Assembly (NCBI RefSeq): GCF_000943555.1
Contig: NZ_JTDV01000002.1
Location: 441,401-505,400, forward strand
Direction of reading: 5' to 3'
From: Neotamlana nanhaiensis
Lineage (GTDB): Bacteria > Bacteroidota > Bacteroidia > Flavobacteriales > Flavobacteriaceae
Length of the DNA stretch: 64,000 bases
Shown here: positions 35,384 to 43,856 of the stretch, one piece after another
Layout of the letters: each line of letters begins with the position of its first letter
How positions within the stretch are numbered: position 1 is the first letter of the stretch
Translations under genes and position numbers: made by a program
The notes under the pieces: generated by a model
What the model saw: the letters and a program-made list of their open reading frames with translations, nothing else
Told to the model about the DNA's origin: nothing
Databases searched by the model: none

Positions 35384-36502
35384 ATGATAGCAAAACAATC
35401 TATCAAGTTTTTAGTCGTATTGTTCATATTAACAGCTTCATTTGCAGTATTTGCTAATGGAGGCGACCATGAAAACCAACACGCTGAAGGAAACCAAATC
35501 GATACTCAAGAAGAAATTAACGAGTACATTGCGCATCACTTAAAAGATTCTCACGATTTTCATTTTTATACCAACAATGCTACGGGGTCGCATTTTGGTT
35601 TTCCGTTGCCAGTAATTGTTTGGACTAGCGAAGGGTTAAAAACATTTATGTCTTCAGAATTTCACCACGACGATGCTGGTCATGTTATTGTTGAAAAGGA
35701 TGGTGTAAAATTAACTAAAATTCACAGTAAAATTTACGAATTAGAAGCAGGTGCGCACGAAGTGACATTGGACGATCATCACCATGCAACAAACGCACAC
35801 AAAGTGTTAGATTTTTCTATCACTAAAAGTGTGTTCGGTATGTTGTTAGCTGGTTTACTAATGCTTTTAGGATTTGGTGCTTTAGCTAGAGGGTATAAAA
35901 AAGGTCATGTGCCAACTGGTATTGGTCGTTTCTTAGAGCCGCTAGTGATTTATGTTCGCGACGAAATAGCGAAGCCAAATATTGGTGAGAAAAAATACAG
36001 AAAATTCATGGGCTTTTTATTAACCGTGTTTTTCTTTATCTGGATATTAAACTTATTAGGATTAACGCCACTAGGATTTAATGTAACGGGGCAAATAGCA
36101 GTAACCGTATGTTTAGCTATTTTTACCATGTTAATTTATATGTTTAGCGGTAGTAAAGATTTTTGGGCGCATACTTTATGGATGCCAGGTGTACCAGTGC
36201 TTTTACGTCCTATATTGGCAGTAATTGAATTGGTTGGTTTTGTGTTAATTAAACCATTCTCGTTATTAGTTCGTTTATTTGCAAACATGACGGCAGGTCA
36301 CTTTGTGGTAATGAGCTTAATTGCTTTAATGATTACTATGAAAGAAGCCTTTGGTCCAGTAGCGTCAACAGGAATGTCGTTAGTGTTAGCATTATTTATA
36401 TCGGTTATCGAAATATTGGTAGCTTTTTTACAAGCGTTTATTTTTACGATGTTATCATCGTTATTTATAGGGATGGCTGTTGAAGAACACGAGCATCACT
36501 AA
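35384..36502 (+). CDS. atpB: ATP synthase Fo subunit a
   Basis: A 372-residue protein, much longer than E. coli subunit a (271), as is usual in Bacteroidetes. It has a signal-like N-terminus, a long His/Asp/Glu-rich extracytoplasmic stretch (residues about 25-140) and then five membrane segments. The proton-path Arg lies in SLLVRLFANMTAGH near residue 296. The C-terminal helix (EILVAFLQAFIFTMLSSLF) and His-rich end are typical. It forms the proton half-channels beside the c ring. The start is chosen as MIAKQS at 35384; an upstream ATG at 35360 is also in frame. Confidence 0.93.
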   Translation: MIAKQSIKFLVVLFILTASFAVFANGGDHENQHAEGNQIDTQEEINEYIAHHLKDSHDFHFYTNNATGSHFGFPLPVIVWTSEGLKTFMSSEFHHDDAGHVIVEKDGVKLTKIHSKIYELEAGAHEVTLDDHHHATNAHKVLDFSITKSVFGMLLAGLLMLLGFGALARGYKKGHVPTGIGRFLEPLVIYVRDEIAKPNIGEKKYRKFMGFLLTVFFFIWILNLLGLTPLGFNVTGQIAVTVCLAIFTMLIYMFSGSKDFWAHTLWMPGVPVLLRPILAVIELVGFVLIKPFSLLVRLFANMTAGHFVVMSLIALMITMKEAFGPVASTGMSLVLALFISVIEILVAFLQAFIFTMLSSLFIGMAVEEHEHH

Positions 36503-36518
36503 ATATAAATTTGTTTAA

Positions 36519-36731
<213 letters not shown>

Positions 36732-36757
36732 TTTATTTCCGCATTAAACACAAAAAT

Positions 36758-36797
36758 CCAGAACACCTGTAACGGTTGGTTGCAGGTTCTGGTTTTT
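36758..36797 (+). terminator. hairpin with T-run between atpE and atpF (partial terminator)
   Basis: CCAGAACACCTG (36758-36769) pairs with CAGGTTCTGG (36783-36792) with a small bulge, followed by five T. It has the form of an intrinsic terminator inside the atp operon. Because atpF-atpG have no obvious promoter of their own, it is probably leaky and acts as an attenuator or 3'-end stabiliser for the atpBE message. Confidence 0.65.
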
Positions 36798-36837
36798 AAA
36801 ACAATTAAACAATAAATAACCCATTTAATAAAAAAAC

Positions 36838-37338
36838 ATGGATCAGTTATTAAACGATTTTTCACCAGGTTTGTTTTTCATGCAAGCCATCATTTTAATA
36901 ATTTTAATATTATTAATGCGCAAATTTGCATGGAAACCTATTTTAAGTTCGTTACAAGATCGTGAAGATGGTATTAAAAATGCCTTAGAATCTGCTGAAA
37001 ATGCAAAGTTAGAAATGCAAAATCTTCAAGCAGATAACGACAGACTTTTAAAAGAAGCTAGAGCAGAACGTGAAGCGATGCTTAAAGAAGCACGTGAGCT
37101 TAAAGATAAAATGATTGATGATGCTAAAACTGAAGCACAAGAGCAAGCTAATAAAATGATTGCTCAAGCTCAAGCATCTATCGAAAGCGAAAAGAAAGCA
37201 GCTATGGCAGAACTTAAAAGTCAAGTGGCTGGTATTTCTTTAGAAATCGCAGAAAAAGTAGTACGTACAGAATTATCTAACAAAGACAAACAATTACAAT
37301 TAGTAGAGTCTATGTTAGAAGATAAACAATTAAACTAA
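36838..37338 (+). CDS. atpF: ATP synthase Fo subunit b
   Basis: A 166-residue protein with one N-terminal membrane helix (about 12-32, FFMQAIILIILILLMRKFAW). A long charged, Ala/Glu/Lys-rich coiled coil runs to the end, forming the peripheral stalk. The WKPI block just after the membrane helix and the EAENAKLEM-type heptads are family-typical. It lies between atpE and atpH with normal spacing and is the expected length. Confidence 0.95.
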   Translation: MDQLLNDFSPGLFFMQAIILIILILLMRKFAWKPILSSLQDREDGIKNALESAENAKLEMQNLQADNDRLLKEARAEREAMLKEARELKDKMIDDAKTEAQEQANKMIAQAQASIESEKKAAMAELKSQVAGISLEIAEKVVRTELSNKDKQLQLVESMLEDKQLN

Positions 37339-37344
37339 TACAAG

Positions 37345-37881
37345 ATGTCTGGAGCAAGAGCAGCCATACGTTACGCTAAAGCCGTGTTTAGTTTAGCATC
37401 AGATCAAAACACAACCGAGGTTGTAAATAATGATATGAAGCTAATTGCAAACACCATAGCAGAAAGCAAAGACTTAAGTGATATGCTTCAAAGTCCAGTA
37501 ATTACTTCAACCGTAAAACAATCGGTGTTAAACGAAGTTTTTAAAGGTACAGACAAATCAACTTTAAGTTTAATAAATACATTAATAAGCAATAACCGTA
37601 TCGCTATTTTAAATGATGTAGCGGTAAAATTTAATCAACTTTTCGATGCTTCGAAAGGTATTGAGTTGGCAACAGTTACCACAGCTGTAGCAATTACTCC
37701 TGCTATTGAAGCTAAAGTTTTAGCAAAAGCTAAAGAACTTACTGGGAAAACAGTTGAAATTAAAAACGTTATTGACGACACTATTTTAGGCGGTTTCATT
37801 TTACGCATTGGCGATGTACAATACAACGCAAGTGTAGCAAACCAACTAAATAAACTAAAACAAGAATTTACAATAAATTAA
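37345..37881 (+). CDS. atpH: ATP synthase F1 subunit delta
   Basis: A 178-residue protein with the OSCP/delta fold. The helical N-terminal domain begins SGARAAIRYAKAVFSLA, and the C-terminal domain carries LTGKTVEIKNVIDDTILGGF near 132 and RIGDVQYNASVANQLNKLKQ near 151, the conserved end of the family. It connects the peripheral stalk to the top of the F1 head. It lies 6 bases after atpF. It is followed by a 50-base gap filled with GAATTC-rich repeats before atpA. Confidence 0.93.
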   Translation: MSGARAAIRYAKAVFSLASDQNTTEVVNNDMKLIANTIAESKDLSDMLQSPVITSTVKQSVLNEVFKGTDKSTLSLINTLISNNRIAILNDVAVKFNQLFDASKGIELATVTTAVAITPAIEAKVLAKAKELTGKTVEIKNVIDDTILGGFILRIGDVQYNASVANQLNKLKQEFTIN

Positions 37882-37888
37882 AATAATT

Positions 37889-37920
37889 CAGAATTCAGAA
37901 TTCAGTATTCTGAATTCAAA
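37889..37920. repeat. GAATTCAG palindromic repeat cluster between atpH and atpA
   Basis: Three GAATTC cores lie in about 27 bases. GAATTCAG-TATT-CTGAATTC (37898-37917) is a perfect 8-bp stem. The left part, GAATTCAGAATTCAG, resembles the inverted repeat at the start of the four-helix-bundle gene (39521-39537), so it could be a solo copy of that repeat. Confidence 0.6.
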
Positions 37921-37931
37921 ATTTAATAAAG

Positions 37932-39509
37932 ATGGCAGAAGTAAAACCAGCTGAAATATCAGCAATCTTAAAACAACAACTATCAGGTTTCGAAGCAAGT
38001 GCTTCGTTAGATGAGGTAGGAACTGTATTAACTGTAGGTGATGGTATTGTACGTGCTTACGGATTATCGAACTCACAATACGGTGAGCTAGTAGAATTTG
38101 AAGGCGGCTTAGAAGGTATCGTACTTAACCTTGAAGAGGATAACGTAGGTATCGTATTATTAGGTGCTTCAAAAGGTGTAAAAGAAGGTTCTACAGTAAA
38201 AAGAAAAGGTGTAATTGCTTCTATTAATGTAGGTGAAGGTATTGTTGGTCGTGTGGTTGATACTTTAGGTAACCCAATAGATGGTAAAGGACCTATCGCT
38301 GGCGAAACTTACCAAATGCCATTAGAGCGTAAAGCGCCTGGTGTTATTTATCGTGAGCCTGTAACCGAGCCATTACAAACTGGTATTAAGTCTATCGATG
38401 CAATGATTCCTGTTGGTCGTGGTCAACGTGAGCTTGTTATTGGTGACCGTCAAACTGGTAAAACTACAGTTTGTATCGATACCATCTTAAATCAAAAGGA
38501 ATTTTACGATGCTGGTGAGCCAGTATATTGTATATATGTTGCTGTTGGGCAAAAAGCTTCAACGGTTGCAAACATTGCTAAAACTTTAGAAGATAAAGGC
38601 GCTTTAGCATACACAACTATTGTTGCTGCAAACGCATCAGATCCTGCTCCAATGCAAGTTTACGCGCCAATGGCAGGTGCTGCAATTGGTGAGTATTTTA
38701 GAGATACTGGTCGTCCTGCTTTAATTATTTACGATGATTTATCAAAGCAAGCAGTAGCATACCGTGAGGTATCGTTATTATTACGTCGTCCACCAGGACG
38801 TGAGGCGTATCCAGGTGACGTTTTCTACTTACACTCGCGTTTATTAGAGCGTTCGGCTAAAGTTATTAACGACGATAACATTGCTAAAGAAATGAACGAT
38901 TTACCAGAAAGCCTTAAGCCAATTGTAAAAGGTGGTGGTTCGTTAACAGCTTTACCAATTATTGAAACACAAGCGGGCGACGTTTCGGCTTATATCCCAA
39001 CGAACGTAATTTCTATTACCGACGGACAGATTTTCTTAGAGTCAGATTTATTTAACTCTGGTGTTCGTCCAGCAATTAACGTAGGTATTTCGGTATCTCG
39101 TGTTGGTGGTAATGCACAAATTAAATCAATGAAAAAGGTATCTGGTACTTTAAAATTAGACCAAGCACAGTTCCGTGAGTTAGAAGCTTTCGCGAAGTTT
39201 GGTTCAGATTTAGATGCAGCTACTTTAAACGTAATTGAAAAAGGTAAACGTAATGTTGAAATCTTAAAGCAAGCACAAAACGATCCGTTTACAGTTGAAG
39301 ATCAAATTGCAATTATTTATGCAGGATCTAAAAACTTATTAAGAGACGTACCAGTAGATAAAGTAAAAGAATTTGAAGCTAATTACATCGAGTTTTTAAA
39401 CGCTAAACACCGTGGTGTTTTAGATACTTTAAAATCAGGTAAATTAACCGACGAAGCAACTGATACTTTAGTAGCGGTAGCAAACGAATTATCGGCGAAA
39501 TATAAATAA
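37932..39509 (+). CDS. atpA: ATP synthase F1 subunit alpha
   Basis: A 525-residue regulatory nucleotide-binding subunit. The P-loop GDRQTGKTT is near 172-180, the [15 protein letters not shown] block near 264, and the family signature [14 protein letters not shown] near 376. It is close to the usual length. It alternates with beta in the F1 hexamer; atpD and atpC are absent here, as normal for Bacteroidetes, in which they lie elsewhere. A four-helix-bundle gene, not atpG, follows 23 bases downstream. Confidence 0.97.
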   Translation: MAEVKPAEISAILKQQLSGFEASASLDEVGTVLTVGDGIVRAYGLSNSQYGELVEFEGGLEGIVLNLEEDNVGIVLLGASKGVKEGSTVKRKGVIASINVGEGIVGRVVDTLGNPIDGKGPIAGETYQMPLERKAPGVIYREPVTEPLQTGIKSIDAMIPVGRGQRELVIGDRQTGKTTVCIDTILNQKEFYDAGEPVYCIYVAVGQKASTVANIAKTLEDKGALAYTTIVAANASDPAPMQVYAPMAGAAIGEYFRDTGRPALIIYDDLSKQAVAYREVSLLLRRPPGREAYPGDVFYLHSRLLERSAKVINDDNIAKEMNDLPESLKPIVKGGGSLTALPIIETQAGDVSAYIPTNVISITDGQIFLESDLFNSGVRPAINVGISVSRVGGNAQIKSMKKVSGTLKLDQAQFRELEAFAKFGSDLDAATLNVIEKGKRNVEILKQAQNDPFTVEDQIAIIYAGSKNLLRDVPVDKVKEFEANYIEFLNAKHRGVLDTLKSGKLTDEATDTLVAVANELSAKYK

Positions 39510-39520
39510 TTTTGAATTAG

Positions 39521-39537
39521 GAATTCAGAATTATGAG
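39521..39537 (+). repeat. left inverted repeat of the four-helix-bundle cassette
   Basis: GAATTCAGAATTATGAG overlaps the start codon of the 39533 gene. Its partner at 39871-39887, read on the minus strand, is GAATTACAGATTATGAA, matching except for two single-base gaps and the last base. Confidence 0.6.
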
Positions 39538-39877
39538 TTACAAGGCAAGTGGTAATGCTATTGTTGATAGAAGTTTTTACTTTGCTTGTGATATTGTAAT
39601 TTATGCTGAAAAACTAAAAGAAAAACGTTATTTTGAAATAGCAAATCAATTACTAAAGTCTGGTACTAGTATAGGTGCTAATGTGAGAGAATCACAAAGA
39701 GGCGTTAGTAAAAAAGATTTTAAAAATAAATTAGGAATTGCTCTTAAGGAAGCTGACGAAACATCCTTTTGGTTGGACGTTATAGAAGAAACAAAAATTT
39801 TTAATGTTCCTTCAAGTTTAAGGGAAGATTGTGAAACACTAATTAAACTTTTAGTTTCAATTATAAAAAATTCATAA
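39533..39877 (+). CDS. four-helix-bundle protein (23S rRNA intervening-sequence protein family)
   Basis: A 114-residue all-helical protein of the TIGR02436/S23 family. Typical blocks are the Tyr-Phe-Glu-Ile-Ala segment (KRYFEIANQLLKSGTSIGAN near 32), VRESQRGVSKKDFKNKL near 52 and EADETSFWLDVIEETK near 74. Members occur within 23S rRNA intervening sequences and scattered elsewhere; they are related to the Avd protein of diversity-generating retroelements, and their function is unproved. It interrupts the normally contiguous atpA-atpG pair. Inverted repeats overlap both its start and stop codons, suggesting it arrived as a unit. Confidence 0.88.
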   Translation: MSYKASGNAIVDRSFYFACDIVIYAEKLKEKRYFEIANQLLKSGTSIGANVRESQRGVSKKDFKNKLGIALKEADETSFWLDVIEETKIFNVPSSLREDCETLIKLLVSIIKNS

Positions 39878-39909
39878 TCTGTAATTCATAATTCATAATT
39901 CATAATTTG
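39871..39909. repeat. right inverted repeat and ATTCATA array of the four-helix-bundle cassette
   Basis: TTCATAATCTGTAATTC (39871-39887) overlaps the stop codon and is the inverse of the left repeat at 39521-39537. It is followed by tandem copies of CATAATT up to 39909, five bases before atpG. Confidence 0.6.
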
Positions 39910-39913
39910 AAAT

Positions 39914-40774
39914 ATGGCAAATCTAAAAGAAATACGTAGTAGAATATCATCGGTGTCTTCAACCATGCAGATTACCAGTGCCATGAAAATGGTATCGGCT
40001 GCAAAGCTAAAGAAGGCGCAAGACGCCATTACTGCTATGCGTCCGTATGCAGATAAACTTACCGAGCTTTTACAAACGTTAAGCGCAACGTTAAATGATG
40101 ATTCTGGTAGTGTTTTTGCAACGCAACGCGAGGTAAAAAAGGTTTTAATTGTAGCTATAACTTCAAACAGAGGTTTAGCAGGTGCTTTTAACTCTAACAT
40201 TATAAAAGAAGTTAACAAGCTTACAAACGAAACTTACGCAAACCAAGAAGTATCTTATATTGCTATTGGTAAAAAAGCGAACGATGCCTTTAAGAAAAGC
40301 AATAAGGTAATTGCCAATAATAGTGATGTTTTTGATGATTTAACTTTTGAAAACGTGGCTGCAATTGCGCAAGGCTTAATGGATAAGTTTGTTGCAGGTG
40401 ATTTTGATAAAATTGAAATAGTTTACAACAAGTTTAAAAATGCGGCGACTCAAATAGTAATGACCGAGCAGTTTTTACCATTAATTCCTGTTGAAGCTGA
40501 AGCTAACGTAAACGCCGATTATATTTTCGAACCTTCGAAAGCAGAAATCGTTGAAGAGTTAATTCCAAAGTCATTAAAAATCCAGTTGTACAAAGGTATT
40601 CGCGATTCGTTTGCATCAGAGCACGGTGCACGTATGACGGCGATGCATAAAGCAACCGATAACGCTAAAGAGTTAAGAGATCAGCTTAAATTAACATACA
40701 ACAAAGCGCGTCAAGCAGCTATTACCAACGAAATCTTAGAAATTGTTGGTGGAGCGGAAGCGTTGAATAATTAA
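39914..40774 (+). CDS. atpG: ATP synthase F1 subunit gamma
   Basis: A 286-residue central-stalk subunit. The N-terminal helix MANLKEIRSRISSVSSTMQI, AITSNRGLAGAFNSNIIKE near 84, and the C-terminal coiled helix with ARMTAMHKATDNAKELRDQL near 238 and ITNEILEIVGGAEALNN at the end are all canonical. It rotates inside the alpha-beta ring. It is the last atp gene here. The ribosome-binding region upstream is made of the ATTCATA repeats of the inserted cassette, so its translation signals may have been replaced. Confidence 0.96.
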   Translation: MANLKEIRSRISSVSSTMQITSAMKMVSAAKLKKAQDAITAMRPYADKLTELLQTLSATLNDDSGSVFATQREVKKVLIVAITSNRGLAGAFNSNIIKEVNKLTNETYANQEVSYIAIGKKANDAFKKSNKVIANNSDVFDDLTFENVAAIAQGLMDKFVAGDFDKIEIVYNKFKNAATQIVMTEQFLPLIPVEAEANVNADYIFEPSKAEIVEELIPKSLKIQLYKGIRDSFASEHGARMTAMHKATDNAKELRDQLKLTYNKARQAAITNEILEIVGGAEALNN

Positions 40775-40866
40775 ACGAGCCAAAAGCGAGTTAAATTATA
40801 AAAAGAGCGGAAGCGTTGAACAACTAATTGGACGATAGTCAAATTAGCTAAGCGCTGAACAATTAA
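40752..40866 (+). repeat. three degenerate copies of the atpG 3' end
   Basis: GAGCGGAAGCGTTGAA occurs at the end of atpG (40752-40767) and again at 40805-40820, each followed by an A/C-variable TAATTAA-like tail. A third, weaker copy is TAAGCGCTGAACAATTAA near 40849-40866. The spacing is about 50 bases. It looks like a local tandem duplication that has decayed. Confidence 0.55.
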
Positions 40867-40916
40867 AAATATTTAGTCTCAGTACTAAAACAAATAAAAC
40901 TGAACAAACTAGAAAA

Positions 40917-40945
40917 GTCTCATTGCATTAAATGAGGCTTTTTTT
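40917..40945 (+). terminator. intrinsic terminator of the atp operon
   Basis: GTCTCATT (40917-40924) and AATGAGGC (40931-40938) form an 8-bp stem with one G-T pair, followed by seven T (40939-40945). It is placed 143 bases after the atpG stop. Confidence 0.85.
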
Positions 40946-40994
40946 ATGGCATCCATTTTGTAAACGTTATATTTATAAATCTAAAATAAGCGTT

Positions 40995-41501
40995 ATGAAT
41001 CTTTTAAAGCAAACTATCTCTGCTGTAATTTTAATGCTAATAACCATGAGTTTTTCGCAGTGTGCAAGTATCAATACATTAGAAAAGAACCCAAGTGTAA
41101 CACTTAAGCAAGTATATTACGAAACTTGGGTAGCAGGTGTAAAAGGCGGTGGTTCTGGTGTTAATTTGTTTCTTCCTATTCAATCAAACACAAATAAATC
41201 TGTTTTAGATTCTGTTTATTTTCAAGGTAAAGGCACTAAATTAGAACTGATCAACCAGCAATTGGCTGTAGGACGTTTTAAAACTGAAGCTAATAGGCCG
41301 AAACAAGATATTATTATGAGTAATGAACCGTATGCCGAATATGGTCAAAATAGGTTAACGTATACGCCTAAAATACCTTTCGAACTTGAAGAAAATGAAT
41401 GTGTTATAAGTTACCTAGAAAACGGAACTAAAAAGTATTTTAAGGTAGACGATGTTGTTTTTAAAAAATCTCGACCTATACCTTCGGTAAAACCACAATA
41501 A
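40995..41501 (+). CDS. predicted lipoprotein of unknown function
   Basis: A 168-residue protein with a signal peptide and possible lipobox SFSQC (Cys23). The mature part is predicted beta-rich, with a Gly-rich turn (AGVKGGGSGVNLFLPI near 50) and no recognised domain. A longer in-frame start at 40932 would run through the atp terminator T-run, so 40995 is preferred. It is flanked by the atp terminator and a flippase gene whose start lies 65 bases downstream. Confidence 0.7.
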   Translation: MNLLKQTISAVILMLITMSFSQCASINTLEKNPSVTLKQVYYETWVAGVKGGGSGVNLFLPIQSNTNKSVLDSVYFQGKGTKLELINQQLAVGRFKTEANRPKQDIIMSNEPYAEYGQNRLTYTPKIPFELEENECVISYLENGTKKYFKVDDVVFKKSRPIPSVKPQ

Positions 41502-41566
41502 GCCTAACCTATATTTTGCTTTAAGAAAACTAAAAGCTTATTTTTAACCATCAAAGAATTTATTAA

Positions 41567-43027
41567 TTGAGCGGACTCAAAACATTATTCAAGCAAACAT
41601 TTATTTACGGTTTAGCTACTGTTTTACCTAGAATGTTAAGCTTTTTACTGGTACGTCTTCATACCGACGAAAGTGTTTTAAGCTCGGTGGCCGATTACGG
41701 TGATGTATCACTCATTTTTTCATACTTCGTACTCTTTAATGTTATTTTAGCCTACGGCATGGAAACTGCTTTTTTTCGGTTTTTTAATAAAGAAGATGAT
41801 AAATCTAAAGTCGTTGGAACATCAGCTATTTCCTTAATAGTTTCTTCTTTCATGTTTTTTGCACTTGCGCTTCTTTTTAAAAGTCAGATTGCTGCGTTAA
41901 CCGATTTAAAAGAAACCTATATAAATCTGGTTATTTGGATTTTATTACTGGATGCCCTCGTTATTATTCCGTTTGCTTGGTTACGCGCTAATGCGAGACC
42001 AATAAAATACGCTGTTATTAAAATTTTAAACGTAATAATAAATCTAGGATTAAACCTCTTTTTGTTATTGTGGTTGAAAGATTTAGCCGAAGAAAGCACC
42101 ATTTTAAACACTATTTACAAGCCAAACTTCGAAATTAATTACATTTTCATAGCAAACTTGGTTGCGAGCGCTGTTACACTTTTGTTGATGCTTTCTTTTT
42201 ATTTTAAAATAAAATACACGTTCAATAAGGCACTTTGGAAACAAATGATGCAATATGCCTTTCCTGTTTTAATTGCAGGTGTTGCATTTTCGATTAATGA
42301 AACTTTCGATAGAATTTTACTTGATAAACTCTTACCAGAAAACATCGCCAAAACCGAAATTGGGATGTATTCGGCATGCTATAAATTGGCATTGTTCATG
42401 ACACTTTTTGCGACAGCATATCGTTTAGGTATTGAACCTTTCTTTTTTAGTCATGCAAAAACGGAAAACCCTCAAAAAAACTATGCCAGAATTTTAGAGT
42501 ATTTTGTAATTTTTGGTTCTGTAATTTTTTTAGGCGTTGTAGTGTTTGCCGATGTTTTAAAAGTAATTTTTATAGGTGATGAAGCCTATTGGAAAGCCAT
42601 GTGGATTGTACCTATTATTTTGTTAGCAAATTTTTGTTTAGGAATATACCACAATCTTTCGGTGTGGTACAAAATAACCGATAGAACAAAATTTGGCGCA
42701 TACATTTCGGTTTTTGGCGCGTTGTTAACCCTATTATTAAATTTTTGGTTAATACCAATTATGAGTTACAAAGGATCAGCAATAGCAACATTAACGGCTT
42801 ATGCAAGTATGATGTTGGCATCGTATTTGTTCGGAAAAAAATATTATCCAATTCCTTATAACATTAAAAAAATAACACTGTATTTATCAGGTTCAATTTT
42901 GTTTTCGTTGATATCGTTTTATCAATTTAGAGGCAATTATGTGGTAGGAGTTTCTATGTTAATTGTATTTTTGGCTATCGTTTACGCCTTAGAGAAAAAC
43001 ACCATAAAACAATTATTAAAAAAATAA
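41567..43027 (+). CDS. oligosaccharide flippase-family membrane protein
   Basis: A 486-residue polytopic protein with about 14 membrane segments and the polysaccharide-synthesis/MATE layout. The N-terminus is [20 protein letters not shown], and [18 protein letters not shown] near 244 is the kind of interhelical block seen in Wzx/RfbX proteins. It is the second flippase in the window, in a housekeeping neighbourhood (dut, nucleotidyltransferase, TPR, EnvC) rather than the polysaccharide locus. It could move an LPS or lipid-linked intermediate. The start is TTG at 41567. It is one base from dut and surely co-transcribed. Confidence 0.83.
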   Translation: MSGLKTLFKQTFIYGLATVLPRMLSFLLVRLHTDESVLSSVADYGDVSLIFSYFVLFNVILAYGMETAFFRFFNKEDDKSKVVGTSAISLIVSSFMFFALALLFKSQIAALTDLKETYINLVIWILLLDALVIIPFAWLRANARPIKYAVIKILNVIINLGLNLFLLLWLKDLAEESTILNTIYKPNFEINYIFIANLVASAVTLLLMLSFYFKIKYTFNKALWKQMMQYAFPVLIAGVAFSINETFDRILLDKLLPENIAKTEIGMYSACYKLALFMTLFATAYRLGIEPFFFSHAKTENPQKNYARILEYFVIFGSVIFLGVVVFADVLKVIFIGDEAYWKAMWIVPIILLANFCLGIYHNLSVWYKITDRTKFGAYISVFGALLTLLLNFWLIPIMSYKGSAIATLTAYASMMLASYLFGKKYYPIPYNIKKITLYLSGSILFSLISFYQFRGNYVVGVSMLIVFLAIVYALEKNTIKQLLKK

Positions 43028-43028
43028 T

Positions 43029-43463
43029 ATGAAAATAAAAATAGTAAACAAATCCAATCACGAGTTGCCACATTACGAAACTTTGGCATCGGCAGGAATG
43101 GATTTACGAGCAAACCTATCCGAATCGCGCATTTTAAAGCCTTTAGAGCGCACCATAGTCGGTACAGGCTTATACATGGAGTTACCAGTAGGTTTTGAGG
43201 CTCAAGTGCGCCCAAGAAGTGGTTTAGCGGCCAAAAAAGGTATTACCGTACTAAACGCTCCTGGAACTATCGATGCCGATTACAGAGGAGAAATAGGCGT
43301 AATTTTGGTAAATTTATCCAACGATGATTTCGAAATTAACAACGGCGAGCGCATTGCGCAATTAGTTATTGCAAAACACGAGCGTGCCGAATGGGAAATC
43401 GTTGAAGCACTCTCAGAAACTGCTAGAGGCGAAGGTGGTTTTGGAAGTACAGGGGTTAAGTAA
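43029..43463 (+). CDS. dut: dUTP pyrophosphatase
   Basis: A 144-residue homotrimeric dUTPase with all five motifs: ASAGMDLRA (21-29), [12 protein letters not shown] near 61, [13 protein letters not shown] near 79, [10 protein letters not shown] near 106 and the C-terminal GEGGFGSTG near 134. It hydrolyses dUTP to dUMP, keeping uracil out of DNA. It lies directly after the flippase gene. The palindromic repeat that bounds the GIY-YIG gene begins 4 bases after its stop. Confidence 0.95.
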   Translation: MKIKIVNKSNHELPHYETLASAGMDLRANLSESRILKPLERTIVGTGLYMELPVGFEAQVRPRSGLAAKKGITVLNAPGTIDADYRGEIGVILVNLSNDDFEINNGERIAQLVIAKHERAEWEIVEALSETARGEGGFGSTGVK

Positions 43464-43466
43464 CCA

Positions 43467-43489
43467 ATTCCTGCGAAAGCAGGAATCTC
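43467..43489 (+). repeat. palindrome CCTGCGAAAGCAGG, left of the GIY-YIG gene
   Basis: ATTCCTGC-GAAA-GCAGGAAT is a perfect 8-bp stem with a GNRA-type tetraloop, followed by CTC. A related palindrome in inverted orientation lies at 43831-43855 and a third copy at 52853-52874. Confidence 0.7.
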
Positions 43490-43503
43490 AAAATAAAGCC
43501 ATC

Positions 43504-43818
43504 ATGAAACTTTGGTATGTCTATATCATGGCAAACAAGCCCAATGGTGTCTTGTACATTGGTGTAACTGATAATTTGGATGAAAGAGTAAAAGAGCATA
43601 AGTTAAAAGTTTACCCAAAGTCATTTACGGCAAAATATAATTGTGATAAACTGATTTATTTTGAAGAATTTAGTGAAGGAAAAATTGCAGAGAGAAGGGA
43701 AAGGCAGTTCAAAAAATGGAAACGTGATTGGAAAATTGAATTAATTGAGGAAATGAATCCAAGTTGGTCAGATTTAAGTGCCAACTGGAACTTGAATTAC
43801 AATAAAATTAGGAAATAA
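43504..43818 (+). CDS. small GIY-YIG endonuclease-family protein
   Basis: A 104-residue single-domain GIY-YIG protein of the YhbQ-like/UvrC-N-terminal type. YVYIMANKPNGVLYIGVTDN (5-24) holds the GIY-YIG-like pair (here VYI and YIG), with the conserved Arg in LDERVKEHK near 27 and the metal-binding Glu in YFEEFSEGKIAERRERQFKK near 52. The W at about 91 and SANW ending are common in this subgroup. A longer in-frame start at 43369 lies inside dut and is rejected. It separates dut from a nucleotidyltransferase and is enclosed by two inverted palindromes. Confidence 0.88.
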   Translation: MKLWYVYIMANKPNGVLYIGVTDNLDERVKEHKLKVYPKSFTAKYNCDKLIYFEEFSEGKIAERRERQFKKWKRDWKIELIEEMNPSWSDLSANWNLNYNKIRK

Positions 43819-43830
43819 ATTAAAATAAAA

Positions 43831-43855
43831 GATACCCGCTTTCGTGGGCATGAGA
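43831..43855 (-). repeat. palindrome right of the GIY-YIG gene, inverse of the left copy
   Basis: Read on the minus strand it is ATGCCCACGAAAGCGGGTAT, agreeing with the left palindrome in the AT-CC-CGAAAGC-GG-ATCT frame. Its stem differs from the left copy but it keeps the GAAA loop. It ends one base before the next gene's ATG. Confidence 0.6.
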
Positions 43856-43856
43856 T

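Noticed and set aside
37883..37923. Possible short CRISPR-like array of GAATTCAG units
   Set aside because: Units are 7-8 bases with no spacers and no cas genes; a palindromic repeat cluster fits better.
39533..39877. 23S rRNA intervening sequence, because of the four-helix-bundle protein
   Set aside because: No rRNA sequence is present; flanking genes are atpA and atpG.
39886..40218. 110-codon minus-strand ORF over the start of atpG
   Set aside because: It is a shadow of atpG on the opposite strand, with no recognisable domain.
43369..43503. N-terminal extension of the GIY-YIG gene overlapping dut
   Set aside because: The extension runs through the end of dut and across the palindrome; the family N-terminus MKLWYVYIM begins at 43504.
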